The notes under the pieces are model-generated. The model saw only the letters and a list, made by a program, of their open reading frames with translations, made no database searches and was not told where the DNA came from. Of a DNA stretch of 64,000 nt, positions 62,941 through 64,000 are shown in pieces. Source of the stretch: Frankiales bacterium (lineage in GTDB: Bacteria > Actinomycetota > Actinomycetes > Mycobacteriales > Jatrophihabitantaceae); assembly GCA_025966315.1 (NCBI GenBank), contig JAOPUZ010000012.1:1-64000 (forward strand), read 5' to 3'. Position numbers and translations under genes: made by a program. The stretch's first letter is position 1, and each line of letters opens with the position of its first letter.

Positions 62941-64000
62941 GCATGCAGATCAGCGCCGCGGCCGCGGTCGGCCGTCCCGGCGTCAACATCGCCATCTTCG
63001 CGGGTTTCGTCGTGGTGACCCTGGCAATCGTCCTCAAGGTGTCGCGACGCAACGCCAGCGCGACCGATTTCTACGCGGGCGGCCGAAACTTCACGGGAGC
63101 GCAGAACGGCGTCGCGCTGGCCGGTGACTACCTGTCCGCCGCGAGTTTCCTCGGTATCGCCGGGGCTATCGCGGTGTACGGCTACGACGGTTTCCTCTTC
63201 TCGATCGGTTTTTTGGTGGCGTGGTTGGTGGCCCTGTTATTGGTCGCGGAATTGCTGCGGAACACCGGCCGATTCACGATGGCCGATGTGCTTTCTTTTC
63301 GACTTCGGCAACGCCCGGTACGAACGGCAGCGGGTATTTCGACGTTGATCGTCACGTTCTTCTACTTGCTTGCGCAGATGGCTGGTGCGGGCGGACTGGT
63401 GGCATTGCTGCTGGGCATCGAGTCGAAGTCTGGACAAGGCCTGGTCATTGCGGTGGTCGGTCTGATCATGATTGCCTACGTGCTGATCGGCGGGATGAAA
63501 GGCACCACGTGGGTTCAGATAATCAAGGCCACGTTGTTGGTGATCGGCGCCGGCGTGATGACCTTCTGGGTTCTGAGCAAGTACGGTTTCAACTTGTCGA
63601 GCTTGCTCGGAGACGCCGTAGACAAGGGGGGCAAAGGCGGCGCTGCCCTACTCGATCCAGGAAAGCAGTACGGCAAAACCAGCGTCACCAAGCTAGATTT
63701 CCTTTCCCTCGGTCTTGCTCTCGTGCTGGGAACGGCTGGATTGCCGCACGTGCTCATGCGCTTCTACACCGTCCCATCGGCGCGCGAAGCTCGACGGAGC
63801 GTGGTGTGGGCGATCTGGTTGATCGGCATCTTTTACCTGTTCACGCTGATTCTCGGCTTCGGGGCGGCAGCCCTCGTCGGGCCGACGAAAATTTTGGGGG
63901 CGCCGGGAAAGGTCAATTCGGCGGCGCCATTGCTGGCCTATGAGCTCGGTGGCACCATCCTGCTCGGCATCATCGCCGCGGTGGCATTTGCAACTATTCT
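62937..64000 (+). CDS. actP: cation/acetate symporter ActP-like (partial, runs off the window)
   Basis: At least 354 residues, open to the last base. Sodium:solute symporter family: N-terminal FYAGGRNFTGAQNGVALAGDYLSAASF, and LGTAGLPHVLMRFYTVPSAREAR is a hallmark of ActP/MctC monocarboxylate carriers. About nine hydrophobic helices are visible. The start overlaps the DUF485 stop. Together they would import acetate or other short monocarboxylates under CRP-like control. Confidence 0.92.
   Translation, partial: MSMQISAAAAVGRPGVNIAIFAGFVVVTLAIVLKVSRRNASATDFYAGGRNFTGAQNGVALAGDYLSAASFLGIAGAIAVYGYDGFLFSIGFLVAWLVALLLVAELLRNTGRFTMADVLSFRLRQRPVRTAAGISTLIVTFFYLLAQMAGAGGLVALLLGIESKSGQGLVIAVVGLIMIAYVLIGGMKGTTWVQIIKATLLVIGAGVMTFWVLSKYGFNLSSLLGDAVDKGGKGGAALLDPGKQYGKTSVTKLDFLSLGLALVLGTAGLPHVLMRFYTVPSAREARRSVVWAIWLIGIFYLFTLILGFGAAALVGPTKILGAPGKVNSAAPLLAYELGGTILLGIIAAVAFATI

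Overview
This window comes from a high-GC actinobacterium, probably of the Mycobacteriales/Frankiales-like lineages. Two blocks of housekeeping genes follow the gene order of the Mycobacterium tuberculosis chromosome: Rv1691-Rv1713 (TPR protein, HAD phosphatase, tlyA, nadK, recN, steA, steB, pyrG, Nudix, xerD, parA, scpA, scpB, rluB, cmk, der) and Rv1822-Rv1832 (pgsA2-like, DUF881, sbp, DUF881, gcvH, garA, ftsR, bifunctional nuclease, MerR, gcvP). GuaB1, Ku and LigD-type proteins, a GarA-type FHA protein and several apparently leaderless GTG/ATG starts also fit. The genus cannot be fixed from sequence alone.

Layout. 1-674: end of an rRNA operon (23S 3' end, 5S, terminator). 693-22169: cell-cycle, chromosome, nucleotide and rRNA-modification genes in tightly overlapping operons; pyrG has an unusual leader. 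22220-22293: tRNA-Pro(GGG). 22252-35828: a 13.6-kb element integrated in that tRNA gene, bounded by 45-bp direct repeats. It carries an integrase, a divergent regulatory switch, small DNA-binding proteins, a RepA-like ATPase, a GTAC-rich hairpin region, a TerS-like protein, a large terminase, a minor-tail-like protein and a minus-strand cluster of small genes. No portal, major capsid, tape-measure or lysis gene was recognised. 35888-38388: cytochrome P450 and a membrane endonuclease/exonuclease/phosphatase-fold protein. 38456-47695: phospholipid synthase-like gene, the DUF881/Sbp/DUF881 membrane group, glycine cleavage H and P proteins (gcvP under a glycine riboswitch), GarA, two MerR regulators and a bifunctional nuclease-domain protein. 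47759-51673: DUF5999 protein, HAD protein, GuaB1, ArsR regulator and CDF exporter. 51551-58366: a fused four-domain ABC exporter, then the non-homologous end-joining set (LigD-type polymerase, ATP-dependent ligase, divergent Ku). 58554-64000: TrmB/LuxR-like regulator, DUF1992 protein, lipoate ligase, polyprenol-phosphate mannosyltransferase-like protein, and a DUF485-acetate symporter operon behind a CRP/GlxR-like site.

How the genes fit together. GcvH and GcvP belong to the glycine cleavage system, gcvP is glycine-sensed by RNA, and a lipoate ligase that could charge GcvH lies downstream. ParA, ScpA, ScpB, XerD, SteA, SteB and FtsR all concern chromosome handling or division. The most interesting accessory content is the tRNA-Pro element, which looks more like a compact phage satellite or highly reduced prophage than a complete phage. 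The most interesting regulatory feature is the pyrG leader, where a short open reading frame overlaps one arm of a hairpin that would hide the pyrG ribosome binding site.
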